Shown one piece after another: positions 1 through 9,382 of a stretch of DNA of 64,000 nucleotides. The stretch comes from Pseudodesulfovibrio portus (GTDB taxonomy: Bacteria; Desulfobacterota; Desulfovibrionia; Desulfovibrionales; Desulfovibrionaceae), in the NCBI RefSeq assembly GCF_026000375.1, contig NZ_AP026708.1, positions 3,136,001 to 3,200,000 on the forward strand, written 5' to 3'. Position 1 is the stretch's first letter. Each line of letters opens with the position of its first letter. Position numbers and translations under genes: made by a program. The notes under the pieces were generated by a model. The model had not been told where the DNA came from. It saw nothing but the letters and a program-made list of their open reading frames with translations, and did not search any database.

Positions 1-1
1 T

Positions 2-445
2 ACCCGTGCCGGTTCGTTCAAGCTGGACAACGAGGGCACGGTGGTGACGGCCGGAGGCCATCCGCTGCAGCCCGAGTTCTCCGTGCCTGCGGAGACGGCC
101 AGCGTGGTGATCACCGAGACCGGCAATATCGCCGCCCTGGACAAGGACGGCGTGGCCCTGGCCCAGGCAGACATCGACCTCTACCGGTTCCAGAACCCGG
201 CCGGGCTGATCGCCACGGGCCGCAACTTCTACCGGGCCAGCGAGGCCTCCGGCGCAGCGGTCGCAGGCACTCCGGGCGACGACAACTACGGCACCATCGC
301 CCAGGGATTCCTGGAAGGGTCCAACGTGGAGATGGTGGACGAAATGGTCGGCCTGATCGTGGGCCAGAGGGCCTTCGAGATCAATTCCAAGGCAATAACA
401 ACGTCTGACGGCATGCTGCAGACGGCCATCAACATCAAGCGCTAA
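2..445 (+). CDS. flgG: Flagellar distal rod protein FlgG, C-terminal part (5' end outside window)
   Basis: The window opens inside this gene; the frame is open from base 2 and ends in TAA at 443-445, giving the last 147 residues. The end has the features of the FlgG/FlgE rod-hook family: a conserved segment around QGFLEGSNVEMVDEMVGLI followed by the C-terminal helix ending SDGMLQTAINIKR. In this family the terminal helices form the coiled-coil core of the distal rod that passes through the P and L rings. The genes for those rings (flgA, flgH, flgI) follow directly on the same strand, which supports an operon. Only the start and N-terminal half are missing because of the window edge. Confidence 0.95.
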   Translation, partial: TRAGSFKLDNEGTVVTAGGHPLQPEFSVPAETASVVITETGNIAALDKDGVALAQADIDLYRFQNPAGLIATGRNFYRASEASGAAVAGTPGDDNYGTIAQGFLEGSNVEMVDEMVGLIVGQRAFEINSKAITTSDGMLQTAINIKR

Positions 446-487
446 TCGGTGATTCGCCGTCGCCGGTTGCAAGGCAGGACAGAGGTC

Positions 488-1495
488 ATGACGCACAGAC
501 AGGACACAAGGCTGGGGAAGACGCTTCTTTTTTGGATCGCCGGGTTGACGGTGATTCTGGCGGCGTATCTGGCCATGCCCGTGCTGGCGTCGGCCGCATC
601 CGGGAACGGATGGCGGGCCATTGTCAAAAGCGAGGCCTGCGTCAAGGGGCCGATAGTGCTCCTCGGCGAGATCGCCGATCCCGTGAATGATCTGGCCCGG
701 AATCAGTGGAAGACGCTTTCGCAGATCAAGCTGTGGGAGGCGTCGACGCGGGTCGGGCGGCCGGTGACCATTGACCGGGACAAGCTCAGGAAAGTGCTCA
801 AGTACTATCTCGGGGACATGGCGGGCAACCTGGTGCTGCCCAGTCAGATGGCCGTGCAGACGGGGGGACGGGTCATTTCCGGCGAGGAATTGAAGGCCCG
901 CGTCGTCGCATTTTTGACGCCGCGCGCAAAGGCGCTGGGCGGCGAGGTGGAATTCAAGAACCTCCAGTTGCCCATGCACATCTTTTTCCCGAACACCTAT
1001 GACAAGCTGTCCATCCGTGCGGACCAGGATCTCAAGCCCGGTCACAATCAGATCAAACTGTACGGCGTGACGCCCGACGACCGGATTCTTTCCCGCCGGG
1101 CCGGATCCGTGTTCCTCAACGTCTGGAAGGCCGTTCCCGTGGCCGCCAAGCCGCTCAACCGCTATGAGCGGGTGAGCAGGGACAACGTCACCTTCCGGCG
1201 CGTGAACCTGGCCCACAAGTCCGAGGTCTGGGACGGCACGGGCGGACCGTGGCGCATGGTCCGGACCCTCGGGCGCGGACAGGTCTTCACCATGTCCCAC
1301 CTGGAGCCGGTGCCGCTCATCGAAAAGGGCGAGACCGTCTATCTCAAGTACATCGGCAACAATGTGCAGTTGACCATCAAGGCCAAGGCGCAGGGCGAGG
1401 CGGGCATGGGCCAGGAAGTGGCGGTGATGAACATGCAGAGCAAAAAGACGATAATGGCTACCGTGATCAGCGACGACACGGTGGTTGTCAGGTAG
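488..1495 (+). CDS. flgA: Flagellar P-ring assembly chaperone FlgA
   Basis: A 335-residue exported protein. The start is placed at the ATG at 488 (MTHRQDTRL...), preceded by an AGGACAGAGG ribosome site; an in-frame upstream start at 449 has no such site. A hydrophobic signal segment spans about residues 12-35. The C-terminal half has the SAF/FlgA_C layout (VAAKPLNRYERVSRDNVTF, then GRGQVFTMSHLEPVPLIEKG). FlgA is known as the periplasmic chaperone needed to build the FlgI P ring. It is longer than the E. coli protein (about 220 residues), as is usual where an extra N-terminal domain is present. It lies between flgG and flgH, with a 14-base gap to flgH. Confidence 0.93.
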   Translation: MTHRQDTRLGKTLLFWIAGLTVILAAYLAMPVLASAASGNGWRAIVKSEACVKGPIVLLGEIADPVNDLARNQWKTLSQIKLWEASTRVGRPVTIDRDKLRKVLKYYLGDMAGNLVLPSQMAVQTGGRVISGEELKARVVAFLTPRAKALGGEVEFKNLQLPMHIFFPNTYDKLSIRADQDLKPGHNQIKLYGVTPDDRILSRRAGSVFLNVWKAVPVAAKPLNRYERVSRDNVTFRRVNLAHKSEVWDGTGGPWRMVRTLGRGQVFTMSHLEPVPLIEKGETVYLKYIGNNVQLTIKAKAQGEAGMGQEVAVMNMQSKKTIMATVISDDTVVVR

Positions 1496-1509
1496 CCGAG
1501 GAGATTGTC

Positions 1510-2205
1510 ATGAGCAGGTATTTTATCTTGATCGGAGCATTGGTTCTGCTGGCGGCGGGGTGCGCTCCCACTTACAAGGAGCAACCCATGCCTCCCCTGA
1601 CGCCGCCGGTGTACGAGCAGGATGATCCCACTCTCAATCCGGGGTCCCTGTTCGATTCCAACCGGTCGGAGTTCCTCTATGACGACAACCGGGCCAGCCG
1701 CGTCGGCGACATCGTCCTGGTCAAGGTGGCCGAAGAGGCGAACACCAGCCTGAAGTCCGAGACCACGGCCGACAAGGAGAACACCCACAATACCGGCGTG
1801 ACCGCCATGCCGACCACCGGCCTCATCGGGTCCCTCCCGCTGACGGGCCAGCTGGGCGCGAAGGTGGGGACCTCCATCCAGGCTTCCCAGTCTTCCGAGT
1901 TTTCCGGCAACGGAGAGACCAAGCAGGAATCCTCCTTCGAGGCCACCGTCGCCACCCGCATCGTCCGCCGGTTGCCCGGCAATCTGCTGCAGGTCGAGGG
2001 AGCCCGCCGCATCAGGGTCAACGCCGAAACGCAGTTCCTGGTGGTGCGCGGCCTCATTCGGCAGCGGGACATCGCCTCGGACAATTCCGTGTCTTCCGCC
2101 AAGCTGGCGGAGGCCCAGATCGAAATCTATGGCCAGGGTGTGCTGGCGGACAAGCAGAAGCCCGGCTGGCTGTCGCGTATCCTGGATAACATCTATCCCT
2201 TCTGA
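1510..2205 (+). CDS. flgH: Flagellar L-ring lipoprotein FlgH
   Basis: A 231-residue lipoprotein. The start is ATG 1510 with GAGGAG just upstream; the longer open frame beginning at 1249 runs through the end of flgA and is not used. The N-terminus has a short hydrophobic stretch and a clear lipobox (LLAAGC), giving a lipid-anchored Cys near residue 18. Family features visible are SLFDSNRSEFLYDDNRASRV followed by GDIVLVKVAEEA, and a C-terminal GLIRQRDIASDNSVSSAKLA segment. It forms the outer-membrane L ring around the flagellar rod. It is part of the flgG-A-H-I operon. Confidence 0.96.
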   Translation: MSRYFILIGALVLLAAGCAPTYKEQPMPPLTPPVYEQDDPTLNPGSLFDSNRSEFLYDDNRASRVGDIVLVKVAEEANTSLKSETTADKENTHNTGVTAMPTTGLIGSLPLTGQLGAKVGTSIQASQSSEFSGNGETKQESSFEATVATRIVRRLPGNLLQVEGARRIRVNAETQFLVVRGLIRQRDIASDNSVSSAKLAEAQIEIYGQGVLADKQKPGWLSRILDNIYPF

Positions 2206-2251
2206 TCAAGAGAATGAGCAAAATATGCAAAGGGGTTGAGGAGTGAGCGTC

Positions 2252-3409
2252 ATGCAGATCAATCAGCAACGGCAACACGTGAACGCGGGCGAAATGGCCA
2301 GGACTCTTGTCCTTGCCCTGCTCCTGCTCGCGAACATCCTGTTCCTGGCGGTGGTGCTGGCCCCGTCCGACGCGGATGCCGCGCGACTGAAGGACATCGC
2401 CAGTTTCAGCGGCGTCCGCAACAACGAACTGGTCGGGTACGGCCTGGTTGTCGGCCTTGCCGGCACCGGGGACGGCACCTCGTCCACCTTCACCATGCGC
2501 TCCATGTCCAACATGCTGGAAAAGATGGGCGTCGAGACCGACCCCACCGACCTCAAACCCAAGAACGTGGCCGCGGTCATGGTCACGGCCAAGATGCCGG
2601 TGTCGGCCAAGCCCGGCTCCACCATCGACGTGACCGTCTCTTCCCTTGGCGACGCCAAGAGCCTGCTGGGCGGCATCCTGCTGATCACGCCCCTCAAGGG
2701 ACTGGACGGGCGGGTGTACGCCGTGGGCCAGGGCGCCCTGACCATCGGCGGGTTCTCCGTGGCCGGTGCGGCTGCGGATGCCCAGAAGAACATCCCCACC
2801 GTGGGCCGCATCCCCAGCGGGGCCGTGGTCGAGCGGGGAGTTCCCTTCAAGTTCAACACGCAGGACTCCATGACCCTGAACCTGTCGGTCGCCGATTTCG
2901 GCACTACCATGCAGGTGGTCAACAAGATCAACGCCAGCATGGGCGGCGAGTTCGCCAGCGCCAAGGATATTTCCACCATCGACCTGCGGTTGCCCGACCG
3001 CTTCCGGGGCAACATGGTTCCGCTCATGGCCTCCCTGGAGAACCTGGACATTTCCCCGGACGGCAAGGCCCGCGTGGTGGTGGACGAGAAGACCGGCACC
3101 GTGGTGCTCGGCCAGGACGTCCGGCTGAGCAAGGTGGCCGTGGCGCACGGCAGCCTGCAGATCGTCGTTTCCGAGGATCAGGAAGTCAGCCAGCCCGGCC
3201 CGTTCTCGGACGGCGAGACCGTGGTCGTCCCCAGGACGGACATCCAGGTGACCGAAGCCAACAACCAGTTGATGCTCATGGAGGGCGCGACCCTTCAGGA
3301 GCTGGTGGACGGCCTCAACTCCATAGGCGCGTCGCCGCGCGATCTCATATCCATCATCCGGGCGCTCAAGGTGGCCGGTTCCCTGCATGCCGAAGTGGAG
3401 GTTATCTAG
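2252..3409 (+). CDS. flgI: Flagellar P-ring protein FlgI
   Basis: A 385-residue periplasmic protein of the FlgI family. ATG 2252 is preferred because GAGGAG (2238-2243) sits 8 bases upstream; a GTG at 2243 would add three residues and overlap that site. After a long signal segment (about residues 15-40) the mature protein opens with [20 protein letters not shown] and the signature [15 protein letters not shown]. The C-terminal end ([20 protein letters not shown]) is also typical. The protein polymerises in the peptidoglycan layer as the bushing of the rod, with FlgA as chaperone. The next gene starts one base after its stop codon. Confidence 0.96.
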   Translation: MQINQQRQHVNAGEMARTLVLALLLLANILFLAVVLAPSDADAARLKDIASFSGVRNNELVGYGLVVGLAGTGDGTSSTFTMRSMSNMLEKMGVETDPTDLKPKNVAAVMVTAKMPVSAKPGSTIDVTVSSLGDAKSLLGGILLITPLKGLDGRVYAVGQGALTIGGFSVAGAAADAQKNIPTVGRIPSGAVVERGVPFKFNTQDSMTLNLSVADFGTTMQVVNKINASMGGEFASAKDISTIDLRLPDRFRGNMVPLMASLENLDISPDGKARVVVDEKTGTVVLGQDVRLSKVAVAHGSLQIVVSEDQEVSQPGPFSDGETVVVPRTDIQVTEANNQLMLMEGATLQELVDGLNSIGASPRDLISIIRALKVAGSLHAEVEVI

Positions 3410-3410
3410 C

Positions 3411-4094
3411 ATGATCGAAAGCACGGTTGATCCCCGTCTGGCCGCGCAGCAGGCCGACACGTCGGACCTGGTCCGCTTCAAGCAGAAGATGGACGGCCTC
3501 AAGGACCGGTTGACCACCGGCGAGACCAAGGAGGCCCAGCTCAAGGAGGCGTGCCAGAATTTCGAGGCGGTCTTCATCTCCAAGCTGTGGCAGCAGATGA
3601 AGCAGTCAGTCCCCAAGGAGGGGTATCTCCACTCCAAGCAGGAAGACAGCTACATGGCCATGTTCGACCGCGACTTCGCCGAGAAGATGGCCAAGGCGGG
3701 CGGCATCGGCCTGGCCGACATGATTTACGCGCAACTCAGCGAAAAGCTCAAGGAAGTGTCGAAGACCACCCTGTCGGGCGGCGTGGACATCCGACCGCTG
3801 GCGGCGCAGCCCATCCCCCTGGACAGGGGGGGCGCTCCCCTGGTCAAGGAGTCCAAGGGCATGACCCTTGAGGACTGGGGCGGCGAGGCGAGCATGGATG
3901 TTTCCAGCAGCTCCCGGATCGCCCCGGCCGTTCGTGACGTGGCCGCCGCATCGACCGGCAGCAAGGCTGCGCCGAGGCGGATGACCGATCTCGAGGTCCG
4001 GGCCCGCCTGGACTCGCTGGTCCGCAGGATCGAAGCCGAGCACCTCGGCAGCACCGTGGCCGAAGCCGACCTCGCCACCGAAGGTGACGGTTAG
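3411..4094 (+). CDS. Rod-binding protein, FlgJ N-terminal type
   Basis: A 227-residue protein starting at ATG 3411, one base after the flgI stop, so it is probably translationally coupled. Residues about 40-115 have the rod-binding domain of FlgJ: an EACQNFEAVFISKLWQQMKQ helix and MFDRDFAEKMAKAGGIGLAD. The muramidase domain of enterobacterial FlgJ is absent. This single-domain form is common in deltaproteobacteria, where the muramidase is a separate protein. The remaining C-terminal half is low in complexity and shows no known domain. Its role is most likely as scaffold or cap for rod assembly in the periplasm. Confidence 0.85.
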   Translation: MIESTVDPRLAAQQADTSDLVRFKQKMDGLKDRLTTGETKEAQLKEACQNFEAVFISKLWQQMKQSVPKEGYLHSKQEDSYMAMFDRDFAEKMAKAGGIGLADMIYAQLSEKLKEVSKTTLSGGVDIRPLAAQPIPLDRGGAPLVKESKGMTLEDWGGEASMDVSSSSRIAPAVRDVAAASTGSKAAPRRMTDLEVRARLDSLVRRIEAEHLGSTVAEADLATEGDG

Positions 4095-4125
4095 GACAGC
4101 CCTTTGGCATGGGAGGGGCATCGTT

Positions 4126-4141
4126 TGGCCGGATATTTGCA
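4126..4141 (+). promoter_or_regulatory. Sigma-54 (-24/-12) promoter for flgN-flgK-flgL
   Basis: TGGCCGGATATTTGCA lies about 90 bases before flgN. GG and GC are exactly 10 bases apart, as the sigma-54 consensus TGGCAC-N5-TTGCA requires, and TTGC is perfect. A second look-alike downstream (TTGGTGAATAGTTGCA, 4180-4195) has only 9 bases between GG and GC and is rejected. Sigma-54 control of hook-associated genes is the usual arrangement in polar flagellates. The predicted transcript would start near 4152. Confidence 0.65.
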
Positions 4142-4230
4142 AAATTCGGTTGTGCACAATCACTCAATAAACAGCGTGGTTGGTGAATAGTTGCAATATG
4201 TCAATTGGTTAAGGTTGAAAGGGGAATGCG

Positions 4231-4710
4231 ATGCTCCGTCTGGTAGAGGAAAATTTGGTCCGGCAGAACAAGGCTATGATGCTCATGTTTTTCCTTCTTG
4301 AGGAAGAATTTGCCCGTCTCACAAAGCTGAATCCCCAGGCCGTATCCAGAATCGAACTGTCCATCCAGGAATTGATGCGTCAGGTGGCGGCGGAGAGGAT
4401 GTCTCTGCGCAACATGGTGCGTCAGGTCGAGCCTTCGGGCAAGAGGGTGCGCGATTTGTTTCCGTCCCTGGAGCCCGGCATGGTCGTGACGTTCCGGGAA
4501 CTGCTGGGGCTGCTGGATCAAACCGAGCAGAAATGCGCGGTCCAGGCCTCCAAGAACGGTGAGATGGCCCGCGCCCTTTTCGAACAATCCAAGGGATTGC
4601 TCGACTTCATGCACAATCAGATCAAGCCCAAGAACACTTCCGCCTACGCCCGGTCCGGCCGGTTCGCCCAGGCTCCCAGCAACGCCAGGCTCCTGAGCGG
4701 GAGGTTGTAG
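4231..4710 (+). CDS. flgN: Flagellar export chaperone FlgN-like
   Basis: A 159-residue protein, mostly predicted helical, starting at ATG 4231 with AAGGGG upstream. FlgN proteins are poorly conserved helical chaperones for the hook-filament junction proteins FlgK and FlgL. The assignment rests on size, helical character (LSIQELMRQVAAERMSLRNM) and position, immediately before flgK with no gap (its stop ends at 4710, flgK starts at 4711). The Ser/Arg-rich tail (YARSGRFAQAPSNARLLSGR) resembles the disordered C-terminus that binds cargo in known FlgN proteins. Confidence 0.75.
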   Translation: MLRLVEENLVRQNKAMMLMFFLLEEEFARLTKLNPQAVSRIELSIQELMRQVAAERMSLRNMVRQVEPSGKRVRDLFPSLEPGMVVTFRELLGLLDQTEQKCAVQASKNGEMARALFEQSKGLLDFMHNQIKPKNTSAYARSGRFAQAPSNARLLSGRL

Positions 4711-6849
4711 ATGTCATTCGGCGCCAATTCCATCCTGGACATGGGACGGTGGGCCCTGTTCGCCTCCCAGGTGCAACTGCAGGTCACCGGCGAGAACATC
4801 GCCAACGTCAATACCGAAGGGTATTCGCGCCGTTCCGTGGTCATCGAGGACGGCCCGTACATCAATTATTCCCCCGGCCAGTTGGGAACCGGCGTTCGCG
4901 CCAAGGAAGTCATCCGCCACTTCGACTCCATGGTGGAGCAGATGTACCTGCAGCAGTCCGGCCTCAGGGACAAGTGGGGCAACCTGTGGGAACAGCTCCG
5001 GGGCGTCGAGGACCTGCTCAACGAGGCCAGCGGAACCGGCATCAGCAGCTCGCTGTCGCAGTATTTTAATTCCTGGAACGAGGTTTCCCAGCGGCCCGAC
5101 AACTACGGCGCCCGGCAGTCCGTGCTCAACGACACCGCCACCATGATCGCCGCCCTCAAGCAGGTGGACACCGACCTCGCCCTCATGCAGGACCGGATCA
5201 ACAGCGAGGTCACCGCCCAGGTGGCCGAGGCCAATTCCCTGATGGCGGACATCGCCGCCCTGAACAAGGAAATCCAGACCCACGAGATTCCCGGCGAGAA
5301 CAATACCAACGGCCTGTACGACGAACGCGACCGCAAGGTCCGCGCCCTGGGGGAACTCCTGGACGTGCGGACCATCGACAACGGCGGCGGCGATTACACC
5401 GTCATGACCACCGCCGGGCACACCCTGGTCGACGGCACCAGCCATTTCTCGCTGGAGTTCAGTGATTCCCGCAAGACCGCCGACTACCGCGACGACTCCA
5501 CCTTTGCCGGCAACATATATTTCGACGGCAACGACGACTTCGAGTACACCATCGAATTCGTTGCCTCCAGCGCCGGTTCCACCATGGCGGGCCAGGTGAC
5601 CTCCACGGCCAACGCGGCCCAGTTCCGGGTTTCCCTGGACGGCGGCGTGACCTGGATGACCGATGAGAACGGCGACCAGCGCCTCTTCTCGGCCAGGGCT
5701 TACGATGATCGCGTCAATGTCGAGGAATTGCAGATATGGTTCGGTTCCGAGACGAATTCCCAGGGGCTGGCCAGCGGCGATTTCGTGGCGGGGGACCGCT
5801 TCGTCATCAGCCCGCACCAGGGGTTGTACTGGGTACAGAACACCTCGCACGCCGAGGAGATCACCCCGCAGCTGCACTTCAACGGCGAGGAGAACTCGCG
5901 GCGCATCACCGGCGGCAGCCTGTCCGCGCTCATGACCTTCCGCGACAGCTACGTGGGGTCCTACCGGGCCAAGCTCGACGAGCTGGCCGAGTCCATCATC
6001 TGGGAGACCAACCGCCGCCACAGCCAGGGGGCCGGGCTTCAGGCCTTCACCTTTGTTCAAGGCACCTACGGCGTGGACTATACGGACAAGGCGCTGGCCA
6101 GCGACTCCACGGGCCTGGCATTCGGCGATCGGCTCCAGTCCGGCAGCTCCTTCATGTACGTCTACAACGAGTCCACCGGGTTGCTGGCGTCGTCCGCAGC
6201 CCTGGATTTCGACGGCAGCGGGGGAACCTTCAACCCGGCCATCCACACCCTGGAAGATGTGCGCGACGCCTTCAACCGGACCTATGCCGGGGCGGTGAGC
6301 GCCACCATCGTCAACAATAAGCTGATGTTGGACGCCGAACCCGGCTACACCTTCGCCTTTGGGACGGACACGGCGGGGTTGTACGCGGGCCTGGGCATCA
6401 ACACGCTGCTCAAGGGCGAATCGCCAAGCGACATGATGATCAACGAGAAGGTGTCCGGGGACCTGGATTATCTGGCGACCGGCCACGTCAACGGGGCCGG
6501 CGAGATGAACGCGGGCGACAACACCACCGCCTTGTCCATGTACGACCTGCGCGAGGTCGACGTGACCACGCGCACGGCCATGGAGGGAACCACCACCCAG
6601 TCCATCCTGGACTACTACAACGGCATCGTGGGCAATGTCGGCTCCGACACCAGCCGGTCGGAATTCAATTACAATTTCTACAGTGCCCTGTCGCAGGATC
6701 TGGACGAGCGGCAGCAGGAAATTTCCGGTGTGAACCTCGATGAGGAGATGAGCGATCTCATCAAGTACCAGGCGTCCTATACGGCGGCGGCCAAGCTCAT
6801 CACAACCGCCGACCAGATGCTGCAGACGATCTTGTCGCTCAAGTCGTAG
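4711..6849 (+). CDS. flgK: Flagellar hook-associated protein 1, FlgK
   Basis: A 712-residue protein of the flagellar hook-filament junction. The N-terminal signature TGENIANVNTEGYSRR (about residues 27-42) and the C-terminal YQASYTAAAKLITTADQMLQ helix are the conserved ends of the FlgK family. The centre (about residues 200-600) is the variable surface-exposed region and makes the protein longer than E. coli FlgK (about 550). It is exported by the flagellar type III system with FlgN as the likely chaperone. It is followed 11 bases later by flgL, and both are probably driven from the sigma-54 site at 4126. Confidence 0.96.
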   Translation: MSFGANSILDMGRWALFASQVQLQVTGENIANVNTEGYSRRSVVIEDGPYINYSPGQLGTGVRAKEVIRHFDSMVEQMYLQQSGLRDKWGNLWEQLRGVEDLLNEASGTGISSSLSQYFNSWNEVSQRPDNYGARQSVLNDTATMIAALKQVDTDLALMQDRINSEVTAQVAEANSLMADIAALNKEIQTHEIPGENNTNGLYDERDRKVRALGELLDVRTIDNGGGDYTVMTTAGHTLVDGTSHFSLEFSDSRKTADYRDDSTFAGNIYFDGNDDFEYTIEFVASSAGSTMAGQVTSTANAAQFRVSLDGGVTWMTDENGDQRLFSARAYDDRVNVEELQIWFGSETNSQGLASGDFVAGDRFVISPHQGLYWVQNTSHAEEITPQLHFNGEENSRRITGGSLSALMTFRDSYVGSYRAKLDELAESIIWETNRRHSQGAGLQAFTFVQGTYGVDYTDKALASDSTGLAFGDRLQSGSSFMYVYNESTGLLASSAALDFDGSGGTFNPAIHTLEDVRDAFNRTYAGAVSATIVNNKLMLDAEPGYTFAFGTDTAGLYAGLGINTLLKGESPSDMMINEKVSGDLDYLATGHVNGAGEMNAGDNTTALSMYDLREVDVTTRTAMEGTTTQSILDYYNGIVGNVGSDTSRSEFNYNFYSALSQDLDERQQEISGVNLDEEMSDLIKYQASYTAAAKLITTADQMLQTILSLKS

Positions 6850-6860
6850 GTGGAGGAACC

Positions 6861-8528
6861 ATGCGCGTAACGCAACAAATGCTTTTCTCCAGGTACGTCA
6901 ACAACCTGAACAAGTCGTTGACGAGCCTGATGGACCTCAACATGCAGGCCCAGACGCAGAAGCGCATCAACCGGCCCAGCGATGACCCCACGGGCATGAC
7001 CCGCATCCTGGACCACCGCGACACCCTGCGTTCCCTCGAGCAGTACAAGGAGAACATCTCCACGGCCAAGGGGTGGCTCGGCAGCGCCGACGAATCCCTC
7101 ATGCAGGTGTCCACCCTCCTGACCAGGGCCAAGGAACTGGCGACCCAGGCGGCCACCGGCACTCTCGATTCCGACAACCGCGAGCAGGTCAGCTACGAGC
7201 TGCGTTCCCTGTTCGAGCAGATGGTCGGGCTGGCGAACTCCAGCTTTGAAGACAAGTCGATTTTCGGGGGGCACAAGGTCGACAGCCCCGCCTACAAGCA
7301 GATCATGTGGCTGACCACGAACGACGACACCTTTGCCGCCAACGCGGACTTTGCCGTCAACGGCTCGTCCAATACCACGGTACTCGTGCAGTTCTACGAC
7401 ACCACCGGCGCCACTGCCGTGGGCGGCAACATGAACCTGTCCGACGCCAACCTCGGCGTCCGCTATTCCACCGACGGCGGCGACACCTGGAAGACGGACG
7501 GCTCCGTTACCTTCGTGGCCGGGCAGGGCACGTTGAACCTGCCAAGCAGCGGCACCAGCGTCACCTTCATGGCCGACACGGCCATCAAGGTCAACGACCC
7601 CAACGACGAGTCCACGGCCGACGGCACCTGGCTCTGGATTCGGCCCTCGGCCCAGTATCTCGGCGACGACGAGGACTCGCCGCCCCTGGTGGACTCCATG
7701 GGGCCGGGCGTGGGCCTGCTCTCCGCCGGCGCATCGGGCTCGTTCCTCGATTCCAACGTCACCATACGCATCGACAACGACACCGCCGTGACCATGGCCG
7801 ACGACATAGAGTATTCCTACTCCATGGACGGCGGCATCAACTGGGTGACGGGCAACATCGCCCCGGCGGACACCACGTCCAACGCGGCCGTCCTGAGCGT
7901 CGCCAACGGCGGCATCCTGAGCCTGGCTTCCAACGGCTCGAATCTGATCCAGCCCGGGCAGCAGTTCGTCATCCGGCCCAGCTCGGCGGCCATCAATCTC
8001 GACGTGTCGTCCAGCGAGCAGGTCCAGGTCAACAGCGTGGGCAAGGATATTTTCGGCGGCATCTACATGGACCCGGACGCGGTTCTGGCGGCGGGAGGCT
8101 CCGTCCTGACGCTGGATTCGACGAACGGGAACCGGGCGTTCCAGTCAGGCGGTGCAGCAGGCATGGCCGTGACCATCCAGGGGCAGGACGAATACTCCAA
8201 GAACCTGTTCGAGGTCATGGGCAATCTGGTGGCCTTCACCGAAACCAACAATCAGACCGGCGTGCAGCAGGCCCTGGCCAACCTGACCGAGGCCCAGGAG
8301 CACATCCTGAACTCCATCGCCGAGATCGGCGGCCGCGAGAACCGGCTGGACGTCGGCGAAACCATTATCGACGGGCTTGTCCTCAACGAAGAGACGCTTG
8401 TCAGTTCCATCGAGGACGCGGACATTTCCGAGTTGATGACCGATCTCGCCCAACAGCAGATCATCTATGAATCCGTGCTGCGGTCCACGTCCATGATCAT
8501 GCAGCTCAACCTCGGCAAGTTCATTTAG
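6861..8528 (+). CDS. flgL: Flagellar hook-associated protein 3, FlgL
   Basis: A 555-residue junction protein. The start ATG 6861 follows GGAGG. The N-terminus (RVTQQMLFSRYVNNLNKS, then QKRINRPSDDPTGMTRIL) and the C-terminus (LMTDLAQQQIIYESVLRS) match the flagellin-like D0/D1 domains of FlgL. The middle (about residues 165-425) is a large insertion relative to E. coli FlgL (317 residues) and contains repeated beta-rich segments with VRYSTDGGDTWKTDG and YSYSMDGGINWVTG, suggesting two related surface modules. It is the last gene of the flgN-flgK-flgL unit. Confidence 0.95.
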   Translation: MRVTQQMLFSRYVNNLNKSLTSLMDLNMQAQTQKRINRPSDDPTGMTRILDHRDTLRSLEQYKENISTAKGWLGSADESLMQVSTLLTRAKELATQAATGTLDSDNREQVSYELRSLFEQMVGLANSSFEDKSIFGGHKVDSPAYKQIMWLTTNDDTFAANADFAVNGSSNTTVLVQFYDTTGATAVGGNMNLSDANLGVRYSTDGGDTWKTDGSVTFVAGQGTLNLPSSGTSVTFMADTAIKVNDPNDESTADGTWLWIRPSAQYLGDDEDSPPLVDSMGPGVGLLSAGASGSFLDSNVTIRIDNDTAVTMADDIEYSYSMDGGINWVTGNIAPADTTSNAAVLSVANGGILSLASNGSNLIQPGQQFVIRPSSAAINLDVSSSEQVQVNSVGKDIFGGIYMDPDAVLAAGGSVLTLDSTNGNRAFQSGGAAGMAVTIQGQDEYSKNLFEVMGNLVAFTETNNQTGVQQALANLTEAQEHILNSIAEIGGRENRLDVGETIIDGLVLNEETLVSSIEDADISELMTDLAQQQIIYESVLRSTSMIMQLNLGKFI

Positions 8529-8566
8529 CCATCGCGAGCGGGGCATGGGCAATGGACTGCATCGCC

Positions 8567-8588
8567 GGAGCCCTTGGTTGGGTGCTCC
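8567..8588 (+). terminator. Possible terminator hairpin after flgL
   Basis: GGAGC pairs with GCTCC, with further CC/GG pairing inside, 40 bases after the flgL stop. It has no proper T run (GATTTC follows), so it is only a weak intrinsic terminator candidate. Confidence 0.3.
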
Positions 8589-8699
8589 CGATTTCTGCAA
8601 TAACCCGGCTCAGACGCTTTACTTGCTGACAGCGTTGATGTAGTCGGCATGGATACCGTGTAAGTCGCGGAGAAGTCGAAGGAAATATTTGGTAACGAC

Positions 8700-8942
8700 A
8701 TGTTGATTTTGACCCGGAGACCGGGAGAAAGCCTCTACCTGGGCGATAATATCAAGCTGAAGATCCTGAGTGTTCAGGGCAAGCAGATAAAGATCGGCCT
8801 GGATGTACCCGAAGACATGACCGTCTATCGGGAAGAGGTGTATTTGAAAATCAAGGAACAGAACAGGCAGGCGCTGGAAACAAGCCAGCAGGACCTGCTC
8901 GCGGCGGCGGCGTTATGGCAAAAGAAAGATCGCGAAAAATAA
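8700..8942 (+). CDS. csrA: Carbon storage regulator CsrA
   Basis: An 80-residue RNA-binding regulator. The start [16 protein letters not shown] and the central [18 protein letters not shown] are diagnostic of CsrA, and the EEVYLKI strand that completes the dimer is intact. It is longer than E. coli CsrA (61 residues) through a Gln/Ala-rich C-terminal extension. In other bacteria CsrA represses flagellin translation and is held by FliW; here fliW follows with overlap, consistent with that partner-switch. A 170-base gap separates it from flgL, so it probably has its own promoter, but none could be identified with confidence. Confidence 0.95.
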   Translation: MLILTRRPGESLYLGDNIKLKILSVQGKQIKIGLDVPEDMTVYREEVYLKIKEQNRQALETSQQDLLAAAALWQKKDREK

Positions 8943-9361
8943 TGACGAGGCTGGGCCAGCGTGAAGTGAGCCCGGACGGTATCATCTATTTCCCCCGGGG
9001 ATTGGTGGGGCTTGAGGACAAACGCGAGTTCGCCCTCTTGAGCGTGCGCGAGGACGATTCCCCCTTCCTGCTCATGCAGTGCATCACCGATCCGGGACTC
9101 GGCCTGCTGGTGGCCGATCCCTATTCGTTCATCGACGACTATGACGTGAAGATCGAGAATGCGGACCGGAGGGTCCTCAAGGTGGACAATATCAGGCAAC
9201 TGGCCGTGCTGGTGACCGTGACCATTCCACAAAACAAGCCCGAAGACACCACCCTCAACCTGCAGGGGCCGATTGTCATCAACACCCAGGCGAGGATAGG
9301 TCTTCAGATTCCCCAGACGGAAGCGGGCTATCCCACGCACTTCCGTCCGATCGGCACATAA
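8915..9361 (+). CDS. fliW: Flagellar assembly factor FliW (CsrA antagonist)
   Basis: A 148-residue protein with the FliW layout: [37 protein letters not shown] and [18 protein letters not shown]. FliW is known to bind both flagellin and CsrA, releasing CsrA when flagellin is exported. The start is uncertain. ATG 8915 overlaps csrA by 28 bases, while an in-frame ATG at 8942 overlaps the csrA stop codon in a TAATG arrangement, which would give strict translational coupling and 139 residues. The longer form is listed because a short basic N-terminal extension occurs in relatives. Confidence 0.93.
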   Translation: MAKERSRKIMTRLGQREVSPDGIIYFPRGLVGLEDKREFALLSVREDDSPFLLMQCITDPGLGLLVADPYSFIDDYDVKIENADRRVLKVDNIRQLAVLVTVTIPQNKPEDTTLNLQGPIVINTQARIGLQIPQTEAGYPTHFRPIGT

Positions 9362-9382
9362 TCCGTCGGTTACTTTCCCCTG

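Noticed and set aside
2054-3637. Long minus-strand open frame (527 codons) opposite flgI
   Set aside because: It is antisense to flgI, rich in His, Gly and Asp as expected from the reverse frame of GC-rich coding DNA, and has no ribosome site. Similar long antisense frames at 4714-6486, 14260-15720, 17883-20012 and 20266-21984 are rejected for the same reason.
4180-4195. Second sigma-54 promoter before flgN
   Set aside because: TTGGTGAATAGTTGCA has only nine bases between GG and GC; sigma-54 requires ten.
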